The position numbers and the translations under genes are program-made. 64,000 nucleotides of DNA from an uncultured Bryobacteraceae bacterium (GTDB lineage: Bacteria > Acidobacteriota > Terriglobia > Bryobacterales > Bryobacteraceae): assembly GCA_937924525.1 (NCBI GenBank), contig CALDSU010000008.1, positions 372,001 through 436,000 on the forward strand, in the 5' to 3' direction. Below are positions 38,239 to 49,673 of this stretch, in pieces; within the stretch, counting starts at the first letter, position 1, and each line of letters begins with the position of its first letter. Below the pieces are notes generated by a model. That model did no database searches and was not told the origin of the DNA. It saw only the letters and a program-made list of their open reading frames with translations.

Positions 38239-38505
38239 AGCCGCCACCCGTGTCCGACGGCTTTGGCGGCCCGCTCGCTCGCGAGGCTACGAAAAACCGG
38301 GACAGAGAGCCTTTTGCGATCAACGAGCAGTGCAGAATCAACGATTTGGTGGCCGGAAAATGGTGGCAGTCCTCGGTTTTTTCACACCCCCTCCCGCTTA
38401 CGGATCGGCTTGAGCCATGGTTTGCGCGGCGATTCGCAAAGCAGAAACGGCCTGCTAAGATCACGATGAGAGGAATGTGGGGGAGCTTCCCTATTCGACC
38501 TGTCC

Positions 38506-39884
38506 ATGCGAGTGCTGATTGCGGGCGGAGGCGAAGTCGCCTTGCTCATCGCCCGGCGCCTTAGCCGGGAAGGCAAAGAGGTAACGGTCGTCGAGGAGAA
38601 TGCCGACCGGTGCCTGCACCTGGAAGAACAGGTCGACGCGCACATTGTGCGAGGCAGCGCGCTAAGCGTCGCCACGCTGCTTCGCGCGGGCGTCCGTGAG
38701 GCGGAGATGTTCATCGCCGTCACGAATGTGGATTCGGTGAACCTGCTGGCTTGCATGGTGGCTCAAGCCGAATCGCCCGGCGCCATCAAGGTGGCCCGGG
38801 TGCGGACCCACGAGTTCGAACACTGGCGCCGCGTGTGCGCGCAGTGCGACCTGAAGATCGACCTGATGATCCACCCCGAATCGGAGATGGTGGCCCGCAT
38901 TCTGCCGGTGTTGCGCGTGCCCGGCGTCGCCGATGTCTTCGAGTTCGCCGGCGGCCGGGTAAAGCTATTCAGCATCAACGTGGATCCGGACAGTTGGGTG
39001 GCTGGCAAGACCATGGAGGAGCTGGACCGCGCCGGACCGCCCAAGAATTCCCTGATCGCGATGATCTTTCGCGGCTCCCAGGTGGTGATCCCCCGTGGCG
39101 GCGACCGCCTGCTGCCAGACGATCAGGTGTACGTCGTCACCACCGCGCAAGACTTGGAAGAAGATTTCCGTTTCATGGGCATCCGCGCTCAGCCCTCGAT
39201 CGAGCGGGTCTTTATTTTAGGCGGCAAGCAGCTCGGTATTGCGATCGCCCAGGAACTGGAGCGACAGGGCTTGCGCATCAAGCTGTTCGAGCGGGACGCC
39301 GCGCGGTGCGAAAAGATCAGTCAGTTGTTACACAAAACGGTGGTGATCCATGCCGACGGCACCGAGGAAACCACGCTGGTGGACGAGAACATCGAGGGCA
39401 TCGACGCGTTTCTGGCCCTGACCAACCACGACGAGGACAACATCATCGCTTCGCTGCTGGCCCGGCGGCTTGGCGCCAAGAAGGTGGTGGCGCTCATCAA
39501 CCGGCTGAACTACCTGCCCATGGCGCACCGCTTGGGCATTCACACAACCGTCAGCCCCCGCCTGGCCGCGGTGGACGGCATTCTCCAATTTGTGCGCCAG
39601 GGCCGCGTTCTTTCGGTCACCACGTTCCGGCAGGAGGAAGCCGAAGCGATTGAACTGCTTGCCCCCGCCGGTTCCCGCTTCGTGGGCAAGCCTCTCCGTG
39701 AACTCAAAATGCCGGCGGGCGCCCTGGTGGGCGCCATCGTCCGCCCATCCGGGGAAGTGCTGATTCCCCGCGGTGATGCGGTGATTGCGCAGGGGGACCA
39801 GGTGATCTTCTTCACGCTGGAATCGTCGGTGCGCAAGCTGGAGTCGGCGTTTCTTTCCGAGGCGCCGTCGTTCTGGAGCCCCGC

Positions 39885-39888
<4 letters not shown>
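38506..39888 (+). CDS. trkA: Trk potassium uptake regulatory subunit TrkA
   Basis: TrkA is the cytoplasmic NAD(H)-binding ring that gates the TrkH potassium channel. The 460-aa protein has two RCK modules: MRVLIAGGGEVALLIARRLS plus TVVEENADRC in the first, and VFILGGKQLGIAIAQELE in the second. Each is followed by a TrkA-C domain (INVDPDSWVAGKTMEEL and VTTFRQEEAEAIELLAPAGSR). It overlaps trkH by 4 nt. The 267-nt region upstream holds no gene. Confidence 0.95.
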
Positions 39889-41336
<1,448 letters not shown>

Positions 41337-41483
41337 GCGTCCGGCGCGGATCTGCAACCGCCGACGTCGGTTGCACCTGGCCGTACCGGGCGGTTGAGCC
41401 GAACCCGCGCGGGATGCGATGATGAGACACTCCTCGCGGCGGCAACCGCCGGCCGCGGGTCAATCCGGTCCTTTTGGCCTTGT

Positions 41484-42752
41484 ATGCCTGACCTCGAAAC
41501 TGTTGCGCCACCCACCACTCCCCGCCTGCGTTACGCCGGCGCCGCCGTGTTCATGCAGGTGTTGCTCGGCGTCATTTACTCCTGGTCCATCTTCCGCGGA
41601 CCGTTGGAACAATTGCACGGCTGGACGAGAGCCGAGACGATCGCGCCGTACCGGTATTCCCTGATCACCTTCGCCGCGGGAATGATCCTGGCGGGTTTCT
41701 GGCAGGACCGGCGCGGGCCGCGTGAGGTGGCCAGCGTGGGCGGATTCCTGCTGGGCCTGGGCTGTCTGCTGGCCGCATGGTTGGGAGATACGGTCTCGGG
41801 GCTGGTTTTTGCGTACGGAGTGGTCGCCGCTTTGGGTGTAGGGTTCGCGTATGTCACGCCGATCGCGACCTGCATCCAATGGTTCCCGGACAAGCGGGGA
41901 ACGATTGTCGGCCTGGCGGTGATGGGGTTCGGCATCGGCCCGCTGCTGTTCGGGCCTTTGCTGGAGGGACTGATCGGCAAGGACCCGGCGCGTTTGGGCG
42001 AGACCATTCCGCGCACGTTCCTAGTCCTGGCCGCGCTGTTTTTTGTGGGCGTGATCGGCGCAGCGCAGTTTTACCGGGTCCCGCCCCCGGGCTGGAAGCC
42101 GGCAGGCTGGACGCCGCCGGGCGGTCGCACGACGGGCCGCGTCGACGTACCCGCCCGCGAGATGCTGGCCACCTGGCAATTCTACGTGCTGTGGGCCGTG
42201 TACTTTCTCGGCACTTCGGTGGGACTAACCGCGATCGGCGAAGCCACCCCGCTTCTCCGCGAGATGGCTCAAACCACCGCCCTGATGTCGGCCGGCACCG
42301 CCCTGGGCGTGATGGCGACGTTCAACGGCGTGGGACGTCTGGCCTGGGGCAGCGTCTCGGACCGGTTTGGCAGGCGCGCGGCCGTGCTCGGGATGTGCGT
42401 GGTCTCCATCGTGGCCTGCCTCGGATTCCTGCGCGAAAGCAGCGGATTCCTGCCGCTGCTCATCGGGTTGTGCCTCGCGGCGTTTGCCTATGGCGGCTAT
42501 CTGGCGTTGATGCCCTCGCTCACCGCCGATTATTTCGGTCCGCGGCACGTGGGCGCCAACTACGGTTTGCTCTTCTCGGCCTGGGGAGTCTGCGGGTTTC
42601 TGGCGCCCGGCTATTTCGCTGGAATCATGGACCGGGCCAAAGCCGCGGGCGACTTGGCGGGCGGGTACCGCGAAGTCTACACGACCCTGGCCGTGCTGGC
42701 GCTGGCGGGCGGCATCCTCTCCGCCGTGGTACGCCCGCCGCGGCGAACGTAG
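41484..42752 (+). CDS. OFA-family MFS transporter (oxalate/formate antiporter type)
   Basis: The 422-aa transporter has 12 predicted helices. VFMQVLLGVIYSWSIFRGPL near the start, GGFLLGLGCLLAA, GVGFAYVTPIATCIQWFPDKRGTIVGLAVMGFG and GRLAWGSVSDRFGRR are typical of the OFA family, which exchanges small organic acids. I use ATG 41484, where the family similarity begins; the track adds 30 residues. The substrate is unknown. It converges on the TonB receptor gene 3 nt away. Confidence 0.9.
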   Translation: MPDLETVAPPTTPRLRYAGAAVFMQVLLGVIYSWSIFRGPLEQLHGWTRAETIAPYRYSLITFAAGMILAGFWQDRRGPREVASVGGFLLGLGCLLAAWLGDTVSGLVFAYGVVAALGVGFAYVTPIATCIQWFPDKRGTIVGLAVMGFGIGPLLFGPLLEGLIGKDPARLGETIPRTFLVLAALFFVGVIGAAQFYRVPPPGWKPAGWTPPGGRTTGRVDVPAREMLATWQFYVLWAVYFLGTSVGLTAIGEATPLLREMAQTTALMSAGTALGVMATFNGVGRLAWGSVSDRFGRRAAVLGMCVVSIVACLGFLRESSGFLPLLIGLCLAAFAYGGYLALMPSLTADYFGPRHVGANYGLLFSAWGVCGFLAPGYFAGIMDRAKAAGDLAGGYREVYTTLAVLALAGGILSAVVRPPRRT

Positions 42753-42755
42753 CCG

Positions 42756-45700
42756 TTAGAAGTGAATCTTCGCCGCGAGTTGAATTACCCGCGTGGTTAC
42801 GCCCTGCACGCCTCCGCCAATCGACCCGAAAGTAGCCGACTGGAGATTGAGATCCACCGCCGCCGGCGGCGCGTTGAAGTGGTTAGCGGCATTGAAGACT
42901 TCCGCGCGCAATTCCACCCGTCGCTGCTCCCGCCAATTCAGGGCGCGGGCGAAAGCAAGATCCACGTTGCGGATGCCAGGCAGGCGCACCGCTCCCGTCC
43001 GCGGCGCAGTGCCGAAACGGCCGAACGGAGCGGGCGCGAACGCGTCGGTGTTGAACCAGCGCGCGTAGGTCCTCTCGGACGCGGGCAAGTCGCCGCGCTG
43101 GCCCGCTAACCGGTCTGGCCGGGAGACGAGGCCCGTGCCGGTGGTGTCTACATTAAAGAAGACCGGAGCGGGCGGCCCGCTCGACAACGTAGGAATCGCC
43201 GCGATCCGCCAACCGTCCAACAGCCACTTCAAGGCCGCCGGTCCTCGCCGCAGCCTGGTTTCATAGATCGCGCTACCCGTGAACCGGTGGGTGCGGTCGA
43301 ACCCGCAAAGGCTGCGGTCAGCCTGGAGATGGTACAGATCCTGCGGTCGGCCAACGTACGCGCCGCCCGGAACCATCCCGCCGGCGTCGCCGGGACCCGA
43401 AAGGCACTTGCTCCACGTGAAGGCCAGCGCCAATTCCAGACCGCTTGAGCTGCTGCGGAATGCCGAAGCTTGCAGGGAATGATAGTTGCTGTTGCCGATC
43501 GACTTCTCCCCCACGACGGCGCGCGGAAACTCGGGATGCGGGCGGCGCTGGTTCAGGGGCGCCAAGCCAGGCGTGCGCGGGTCCACCAGATCGGCCGGAC
43601 GGTTCAGGTCGTCGAGAGTGACCGGCAGGCGGGTTCCCTTGGAGCCGACGTAGCCTGCATCGAACAGGAAATTCAACAGCACTCTCCGCTGGACCATGAA
43701 GTTCCAGTGCTGGGCGTAGGCGTCGCGCAGGTGTTGGTCGACGCTGACCGCCAGGTGGGAAACGCCGTTGGCAGGCCGCCGGGGAAACGGATTCGCAAGG
43801 AAGACATCCGGGATGCCGTCGAGCGACCCCTGGACGGCGGAGGCTTGTGTCTCCTGGGCCGCTTCGGCCATCCGGAACGACGCGCCGGGGTGCTGGGGCG
43901 AGAAATACATTCCATAGCCGGCGCGCAAGACCACCCGGCCCAGAAACGTCGGCGCCCAGGCCAGACCGAATCGCGGGCCAAAGTTCGTCAGGCTGACTTC
44001 GCGCATCCGGCGTCCGAACCGGGATTCGCTAGCCCGCACGAATTGCGCGAGCCGGAAACCATCCTGCTCGATGTTCACCATCTCTCCGCCCCGCTGAAAA
44101 AAGGCCGGGATCCGATCCCACCGCATACCAAAGCTCAAGGTGAGTCCGGATTGCACCCGCCAGTCGTCCTGGACAAACGCGGCTTGCCAGTCCGTTTGCA
44201 ATCGCTCGTTGGTGAGCGTGGGCGCCACTTCCGCCGCGCGGACGTAGCCCAGGAGGAAGTCGGCGATCGCGGAGCCGGTGTAACTGCCGTCGAACACGAA
44301 AGTCCCCCGAGGATTCCGCGCCAGCCGCCGGTTGTCGTGCTTCCGAATCCAGTCACCGCCCGCGCGGACCGTGTGCGGACCATTCTGCCAGGCGAGCACG
44401 TTGGAAAACTGGATGCTGTAGTTGGCGCGGGCGCGCGGGCCGCTGACGCTGGGCAGCGAGTAGACGTCGAAGACGCCGTCGGGGCCCGCCAGCGACAGCG
44501 CGGGGGGGCCGAAATCCTCGGGGCGGCGCGATAGGAGAGGAATGCCCATGGCTCCCCCGACGTCGAAGGCGTCTAGCCCAGTGCTGCCAAAGCTTTCACT
44601 CTCGGCGAGGCGATTCCAGCCCAGGCGGAGCTGGTTGACCCGCCGCGGCCCGAAGCTGCGCGTGTACTGAGCCAGCAGGTTCTGCCCGCGGGCTTGGTTG
44701 CGCCGTTCGTCGTGCCCCCAGAAGGCGGCGCCGCGCTCGTAGGTTTCATTGAAGCTGTAGCGGGCCGTGAGCAGGTTGTTGCTCCGGAGCTTCTGGTCGA
44801 GCCGCGCCATGGCGTTCTCCTGCCGAGCGCGGGCTTTCTGGTCTTCAGACCGGTAGTTGAATGGGCCCTCCGCGGTGTTAGGCAGCGCCACGAAGTTCAA
44901 GAAGGCCAGAGCAGGACGGCTGAGCAACGGGGCCGGAATCCGGTTGCCCGCCAGGCCCGCGCCCAGCGGGTCGCGCAACACGATGGGTGATCCGTCCCGG
45001 GCATTCGCCAACCCGGACAGATCGCCCTCCCGCATGGCGAGCGTGGGTACCCGGCGGAGCTCGCCGACTACTCCTTCCCGAAGGCGACCGCCTTCCCAGT
45101 TGACGAACAAGAAGCTGGAAGCTTCCGGCGTCAGCACATCCGGCACCTGAATCGGACCGCCGAAGTTGACCCCGTACTGATTGCGGTTCAGCCGCGGCGG
45201 CGTCAGCGACACGCCCGCAATCATATCCTGGGTCTGGCTGAAAAAATCGTTGCGGTTGAACGCCCAGAGCGTGCCGTGATAGCCCGCGCCGCCGGTCCGG
45301 GTGACCAGGTCGATTTGGGCTCCCGGCGCCGCTCCGTAAAGAGCGGAATAGGTGCTGGTTTCCACTTTTACTTCCGCCAGCGAATCGATGGACGGCGAGA
45401 ACGGATAGGAGCCGGTTTCGAAGTCGAGAAACTCGACGCCATCCAGGAAGTAGCGGTTGGCCGTGTCCCGGAAGCCGTTGGCGGCGAGGGCGGTGAAGCC
45501 GGTTTGCGGAGAGGATTCGCCCAAAGACGCGCGACCTTGCGTCGAGGCGATCGAGCCCGGGGCGCCGGGAAATACCCCCGCCAGCAACTGCGCCAGCTGC
45601 ACGACATTGCGGCCATTCAGCGGCAAATCGCGAATGTTGCGCGGCTCCACCAGCCGCCGTACCGCGGCGCCCTCGGTCTGCATCCAGGTGTGGCTCGGGC

Positions 45701-46091
45701 TCGCCTGGGCCTGCACCTCCTCGGCCGGACGCAGCACGAAGTCAAGCCGCAGCACTTGCCCCGCGCGCAGGGAAAAATCGTCCAACGCGCCCACCTGGCG
45801 GTCCGGCGCTGCGACGCGAATGCCGTAAACGCCGGCCTGCAGAAAGCGGATGGCAAAGAATCCCGCCGGATCCGTCACGGTTTCTCGGGAGATCCCAGTT
45901 TCCACGTTCGTAAGGATGACGCGCGCATTGGCCAGCGGAACGCCGCGACGCGTTTGGACTTCGCCGAGCACGGTCGCATCCACCTCCTGTCCGCCCACCG
46001 GCGCCAGGAAGCCGAGCAGCGCGCACGCGAGGGCGGTAGTGCGAGCCAGGACTTCGACGACCAGTACCCGGGTTGTCTCTGCGCGGTCCAT
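42756..46091 (-). CDS. Oar-like TonB-dependent receptor
   Basis: This outer-membrane receptor of about 1111 aa is of the Oar type common in Acidobacteria. It has a signal peptide and a carboxypeptidase-regulatory-like domain (about 38-115; VLGEVQTRRGVPLANARVILTN). A plug follows (about 140-260; RNIRDLPLNGRNVVQLAQLL, NRYFLDGVEFLDFETGSYPFSP). A large barrel then ends in HF (RVIQLAAKIHF). GTG 46097 directly after the upstream stop is an alternative start. It is the third gene of a tight operon with the DUF3386 and DUF2490 genes. The ligand is unknown. Confidence 0.92.
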   Translation of the reverse strand: MDRAETTRVLVVEVLARTTALACALLGFLAPVGGQEVDATVLGEVQTRRGVPLANARVILTNVETGISRETVTDPAGFFAIRFLQAGVYGIRVAAPDRQVGALDDFSLRAGQVLRLDFVLRPAEEVQAQASPSHTWMQTEGAAVRRLVEPRNIRDLPLNGRNVVQLAQLLAGVFPGAPGSIASTQGRASLGESSPQTGFTALAANGFRDTANRYFLDGVEFLDFETGSYPFSPSIDSLAEVKVETSTYSALYGAAPGAQIDLVTRTGGAGYHGTLWAFNRNDFFSQTQDMIAGVSLTPPRLNRNQYGVNFGGPIQVPDVLTPEASSFLFVNWEGGRLREGVVGELRRVPTLAMREGDLSGLANARDGSPIVLRDPLGAGLAGNRIPAPLLSRPALAFLNFVALPNTAEGPFNYRSEDQKARARQENAMARLDQKLRSNNLLTARYSFNETYERGAAFWGHDERRNQARGQNLLAQYTRSFGPRRVNQLRLGWNRLAESESFGSTGLDAFDVGGAMGIPLLSRRPEDFGPPALSLAGPDGVFDVYSLPSVSGPRARANYSIQFSNVLAWQNGPHTVRAGGDWIRKHDNRRLARNPRGTFVFDGSYTGSAIADFLLGYVRAAEVAPTLTNERLQTDWQAAFVQDDWRVQSGLTLSFGMRWDRIPAFFQRGGEMVNIEQDGFRLAQFVRASESRFGRRMREVSLTNFGPRFGLAWAPTFLGRVVLRAGYGMYFSPQHPGASFRMAEAAQETQASAVQGSLDGIPDVFLANPFPRRPANGVSHLAVSVDQHLRDAYAQHWNFMVQRRVLLNFLFDAGYVGSKGTRLPVTLDDLNRPADLVDPRTPGLAPLNQRRPHPEFPRAVVGEKSIGNSNYHSLQASAFRSSSSGLELALAFTWSKCLSGPGDAGGMVPGGAYVGRPQDLYHLQADRSLCGFDRTHRFTGSAIYETRLRRGPAALKWLLDGWRIAAIPTLSSGPPAPVFFNVDTTGTGLVSRPDRLAGQRGDLPASERTYARWFNTDAFAPAPFGRFGTAPRTGAVRLPGIRNVDLAFARALNWREQRRVELRAEVFNAANHFNAPPAAVDLNLQSATFGSIGGGVQGVTTRVIQLAAKIHF

Positions 46092-46097
46092 CGCCAC

Positions 46098-46799
46098 TCA
46101 GAAAGCCGGGCGGTTGGGAAAATCCGGATCCGGCGTGCGCGTGAAGCGAATCAGCAGATTGGTGAACAGCAGATGGCGCCGCGCGCCGACGCGGGCGGCG
46201 CGGCCATCCCAGTAATAGCCCACGTCCAACATCACCTTCGGGTTAGCCTGCCACCGCACGCCGGCGTGCGGGCGCTGCCCCCAGAAACTGTCGGCAAACG
46301 CGAACACTTCGTAGCCAAGCAGGGGCGAGACCTTCCATTCACGGAAACTCAGCCGGTTGCGATGCCGGAAACGGGTATAGTTCGTGAGCGTGCCCGCCGG
46401 TCCGCCCTGGAATCGTTCGGTGAGAAACCGGGTTTCCAAGAGCAGCGGCGGCAAGGCGCCCGGCTCGTCGAGAAACTGATAATTCTCGATTCCCCCGAAG
46501 TAGCGATGCGAGTCACCCCAGCCCGGAGACAGGCGGTTAGGTTCGCGCCGATAGAAATACCCGCCCACCAGCGCTGTCTTCGGCAAGACATAAAACCTCA
46601 GGATGGGACCGGTGCGCCCTTGCAGAAATTCGCCGAGCGGGCGCACGGTGCGAAACTGACCATGCAGCACCAGCGAGAAGCGGCGGCTCAGGTCGACCTC
46701 GTTGGTCCACCAGTGCCACATCTGCACATCTTCCGCGCGGGCGGCGCCGGGCGCCGCCCATATCAAAGCTGCCAGCAAAAAGCGGCGGAAAGGCGTCAT
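46098..46799 (-). CDS. DUF2490-like outer-membrane beta-barrel protein
   Basis: This is a 233-aa protein with a signal peptide (FLLAALIWAAPGAARAED). The rest is a set of amphipathic strands with aromatic ends (MWHWWTNEVDLSRRFSLVLHGQFR, FYVLPKTALVGGYFYRRE, HRNRLSFREWKVSPLLGYEVFAF, NPKVMLDVGYYWDGR), as in DUF2490 proteins thought to form small outer-membrane barrels. Its ATG overlaps the stop of the DUF3386 gene (ATGA), and the TonB receptor follows with no gap, so all three are one unit. The track's longer start lies inside the upstream gene. Confidence 0.7.
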   Translation of the reverse strand: MTPFRRFLLAALIWAAPGAARAEDVQMWHWWTNEVDLSRRFSLVLHGQFRTVRPLGEFLQGRTGPILRFYVLPKTALVGGYFYRREPNRLSPGWGDSHRYFGGIENYQFLDEPGALPPLLLETRFLTERFQGGPAGTLTNYTRFRHRNRLSFREWKVSPLLGYEVFAFADSFWGQRPHAGVRWQANPKVMLDVGYYWDGRAARVGARRHLLFTNLLIRFTRTPDPDFPNRPAF

Positions 46800-47599
46800 T
46801 GCGCGGGTGTCCGGGCGGACTCCACCGGCGCCTCTGTCAGCAGGCGATGTCCGCGCAGGGACAGGGAGTAGGTTCGCTCGCCGCCCTTGCCCACCCGGGT
46901 CTCCTTCCAAGTCTCCGGCAACACATAGCCGTCCAGGATGACACGCCGGTCGACAATGGCCTCCGACCGGAGCAAATCGCCGGTTTTCTTGTCGAAATAG
47001 AAGACGACAAAACTGCGCGCCTGCTTCCGGTCGGCAGCGTCGCGTTCGATCGCCAGAATCGTGAGCATCATGTTGTATTCCGGCGTGCTCCGTTCGATCA
47101 CACGGATTTCACGGTCGAGGATACGGAAACGCGTCTGATAGGGATCCCCTTTGAGTTCCAAAAGCTGCCCCAGGGGGTGCAGGTCGTCCTTGCCAAAAAC
47201 CACGCCCACCTTGGCGTACCGTTCCTCGAAATCCTTGCGATGGCTGGCGGCGGCGATCGAGTTCATTACGCCGGCGGCCCACTTCCGGGCTTCGCTGTCG
47301 GGGAGATCCACGCGCACCTTGCGGCCGCCGTCCACGGTGACCTTACCCTTGTGCGTCTGACCGGCATGGTAGACAGCCATTTCGGCGGAAAAACCTGGGA
47401 AGCCGTTCCAGGATGCGGCGCGCTCCTCGGCTTCTCGCAGAAAAGCGCGGGCTGCCGGGTCGTTGGGCGGTTCGCCAAGCGGGCCGTTGCGCTTCTGCTT
47501 TCCCCCTGCGCCCTCCTGTCCCGACCAAGCTGTGGCCCCGGCCAGGAGGACGATGCCCGAAACGAACACGCAGCGGAATAACAATAACGTGGTCATCAT
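46796..47599 (-). CDS. DUF3386-like exported protein
   Basis: This is a 267-aa protein with a signal peptide (VFVSGIVLLAGATAWSGQ). The order of motifs fits DUF3386, known from Cyanobacteria and Planctomycetes: FLREAEERAASWNGFPGFSAEM, GKVTVDGGRKVRVDLPD, SIAAASHRKDFEERYAKVGVVFGKDD, then YQTRFRILDREIRVIERS. No function is established for the family. ATGATG gives two equivalent starts; the track start is a TTG one codon earlier. It leads the DUF3386-DUF2490-TonB receptor operon and is divergent from the GH127 gene. Confidence 0.65.
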   Translation of the reverse strand: MMTTLLLFRCVFVSGIVLLAGATAWSGQEGAGGKQKRNGPLGEPPNDPAARAFLREAEERAASWNGFPGFSAEMAVYHAGQTHKGKVTVDGGRKVRVDLPDSEARKWAAGVMNSIAAASHRKDFEERYAKVGVVFGKDDLHPLGQLLELKGDPYQTRFRILDREIRVIERSTPEYNMMLTILAIERDAADRKQARSFVVFYFDKKTGDLLRSEAIVDRRVILDGYVLPETWKETRVGKGGERTYSLSLRGHRLLTEAPVESARTPAQ

Positions 47600-47787
47600 C
47601 AAAGCACGAACCGGTCCGGAACCCGATCTCTGGCTGGGTTCTCCGGAAGGAGATGGCTCCCTTCAGGATAACAGCAGGACGAACGCTGGTTTGTAATCGC
47701 GAGACGACCCGGTCCGGTCCGGCGGGAAGCAAACGGGTGGTAGCGCCCGCCCTGCCGGACGCCCTATCATGACGGACGGAGCCGCCC

Positions 47788-49656
47788 GTGACCTGTCTTG
47801 CCGTGCTGTCCCCGCTCATTTTCGCCGCGAGCTTAGCCTCAGCCGCTCCCGTGCCCGACAAGGCCGCTCCGCGCTTGTCCCGGCCGCCGGGCATCGAGTA
47901 CCAACTGAGCGGCCCGGTTGGCGAGCGGCTGAAAGCCAACCTGGAAAACTGGGAGCTGCGCGCTCCAGCCGCCAATCCCGCCCTGGTGCAGATGTTTTAC
48001 GACCGCGAACGCAAACCGGACCGCAACCTGCTGCCGTGGTCCGGCGAGTTCATCGGCAAACACCTGTGCGCGGCGATGCTCAATCATCGGCTCCAGCGCG
48101 ACCCTCGCCAGAAACGGAGCATCGACCGCCTGGTGACGGAGTTCCTCAAGAGCCAGGGCCCGGACGGCTACCTGGGCCCGTTCGACCAGAACCGGCGCCT
48201 GACTGGCAAGAATTGGGACATCTGGGGCCATTACTGGGCGATCCGCGCGCTCCTGCTCTATCACGAAGAGTTCGGCGCCCCGGGGGCGCTGGCCGCGGCC
48301 ACCCGCGCGGCGGACCTGCTGGTGGACAAGTTCCTCGACAAAGGAATCCCCCTCACCAACGACGGCTCCTTCGGCCAGATGAATTACGCCGTCATTCACG
48401 CCTTTACCAACCTCTACCGGGTTACCGGCAAACCCTCGTACCTGGCGATGGCACATTGGATCGTGCGCGAGTGGGACCGCCCCGGCGCGGGGCTCTACCT
48501 GCGCTACGCCCTGGCCGGAAAGGAAATGTTCGAGTTTCCCGGCAACCGCTGGGAGAGCCTGCACGACTTCCAGGGCATGTACGACCTGCACCTGCTGACG
48601 GCCGGCCCTGAACTCCGCTCCGCCTTCCAGCACATCTGGTTCAGCATCCTCAAAGGCGACCGCCATAACACGGGCGGCTTCACGTCCGGGGAAAAAACCA
48701 CCGGCAACCCCTACGACCCCGGCGCGATCGAGACCTGCTGCACTGTGGCCTGGATCGACATGAGCGTAGACATGCTCAAGCTCACCGGCGACTCGCTGGT
48801 GGCCGACGAACTGGAGCTTTCGCTGTTCAACGGGCTGATCGGCGGGCAGCATCCGTCCGGAAGCTGGTGGACATACAATACCCCGATGGATGGCGTGAAG
48901 AAGGCCTCCGCGCACGACATCGTGTTTCAGGCGCGTCCGGGCAGTCCGGAACTGAACTGCTGCTCCGTGAACGCGCCGCGCGGGCTGGGCCTGCTGACGG
49001 AATGGGCCGCGCTGCGCGCCGCCGACGGCATCGTACTGAACTTCTACGGACCGGGCACGATCGCCATTCCCGCCGCCTCCGGCCAGAAAGTGAGCCTGGT
49101 CCAGCGGACCCGCTACCCGGCGGACGGGAGCATTGAGGTGAAGCTCGCGCTTGCGAAGTCCGAGGCGTTTGCCCTCTACCTGCGGATTCCCGCCTGGTCG
49201 GCGAAGACCGAAGCTCAGCTCAACGGCGCGCCCCTCAACGCCGCCCCCGGGGCTTACCTGCGGGTTGAACGCGCATGGAAAAGCGGAGACACGATGTCGC
49301 TACAACTCGACATGTCGCCCCACTACTGGATGGGGGAGCGCGAGGCGGACGGCAAAGCATCGGTGTACTACGGGCCGCTCCTGCTGGCGTTCGATCCGGC
49401 GTACAACCGCTTAGGGCCGGACGAGATCCCGGAGTTCGATGCCCGCCAGCTCGCTTTGCGGCACGCGCGAGCGGAAGGACCATACCCCCCGCTGGCGATC
49501 TTCGAGGCGGACGCCGCGAACGGAACCTCCCTGCGCCTTTGCGATTTCGCGACGGCGGGCGTCTACGGGAACTCCTACCGCACGTGGCTGCCGATGCGGA
49601 ATCTCCAACCGCGCCCCTTCGACCGCCGGCGGCCGGTGTGGGCGAACCGCCCTTAA
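47788..49656 (+). CDS. GH127 beta-L-arabinofuranosidase-type glycosidase (DUF1680), exported
   Basis: This 622-aa secreted glycosidase has a signal peptide, an alpha/alpha-barrel and C-terminal beta domains. Family marks are GEFIGKHLCAAMLNH, GYLGPFDQ, WDIWGHYWAIRALLLYHE, the cysteine-rich motif GAIETCCTVAWIDM and ELNCCSVNAPRGLG. These cysteines bind zinc and one serves as nucleophile in the characterised enzyme. It likely removes beta-L-arabinofuranose from plant glycans, though GH127 members vary. The GTG start begins the signal peptide; TATCAT lies 17 nt upstream. It stands divergent from the receptor operon and could supply its ligand, which is inference. Confidence 0.9.
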   Translation: MTCLAVLSPLIFAASLASAAPVPDKAAPRLSRPPGIEYQLSGPVGERLKANLENWELRAPAANPALVQMFYDRERKPDRNLLPWSGEFIGKHLCAAMLNHRLQRDPRQKRSIDRLVTEFLKSQGPDGYLGPFDQNRRLTGKNWDIWGHYWAIRALLLYHEEFGAPGALAAATRAADLLVDKFLDKGIPLTNDGSFGQMNYAVIHAFTNLYRVTGKPSYLAMAHWIVREWDRPGAGLYLRYALAGKEMFEFPGNRWESLHDFQGMYDLHLLTAGPELRSAFQHIWFSILKGDRHNTGGFTSGEKTTGNPYDPGAIETCCTVAWIDMSVDMLKLTGDSLVADELELSLFNGLIGGQHPSGSWWTYNTPMDGVKKASAHDIVFQARPGSPELNCCSVNAPRGLGLLTEWAALRAADGIVLNFYGPGTIAIPAASGQKVSLVQRTRYPADGSIEVKLALAKSEAFALYLRIPAWSAKTEAQLNGAPLNAAPGAYLRVERAWKSGDTMSLQLDMSPHYWMGEREADGKASVYYGPLLLAFDPAYNRLGPDEIPEFDARQLALRHARAEGPYPPLAIFEADAANGTSLRLCDFATAGVYGNSYRTWLPMRNLQPRPFDRRRPVWANRP

Positions 49657-49673
49657 GCGCGTGGGGCCTCCCG

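Noticed and set aside
38240-38270. GCCGCC...GGCGGC after pyrF as a terminator
   Set aside because: Stem of only six pairs with a long loop and no T-run.
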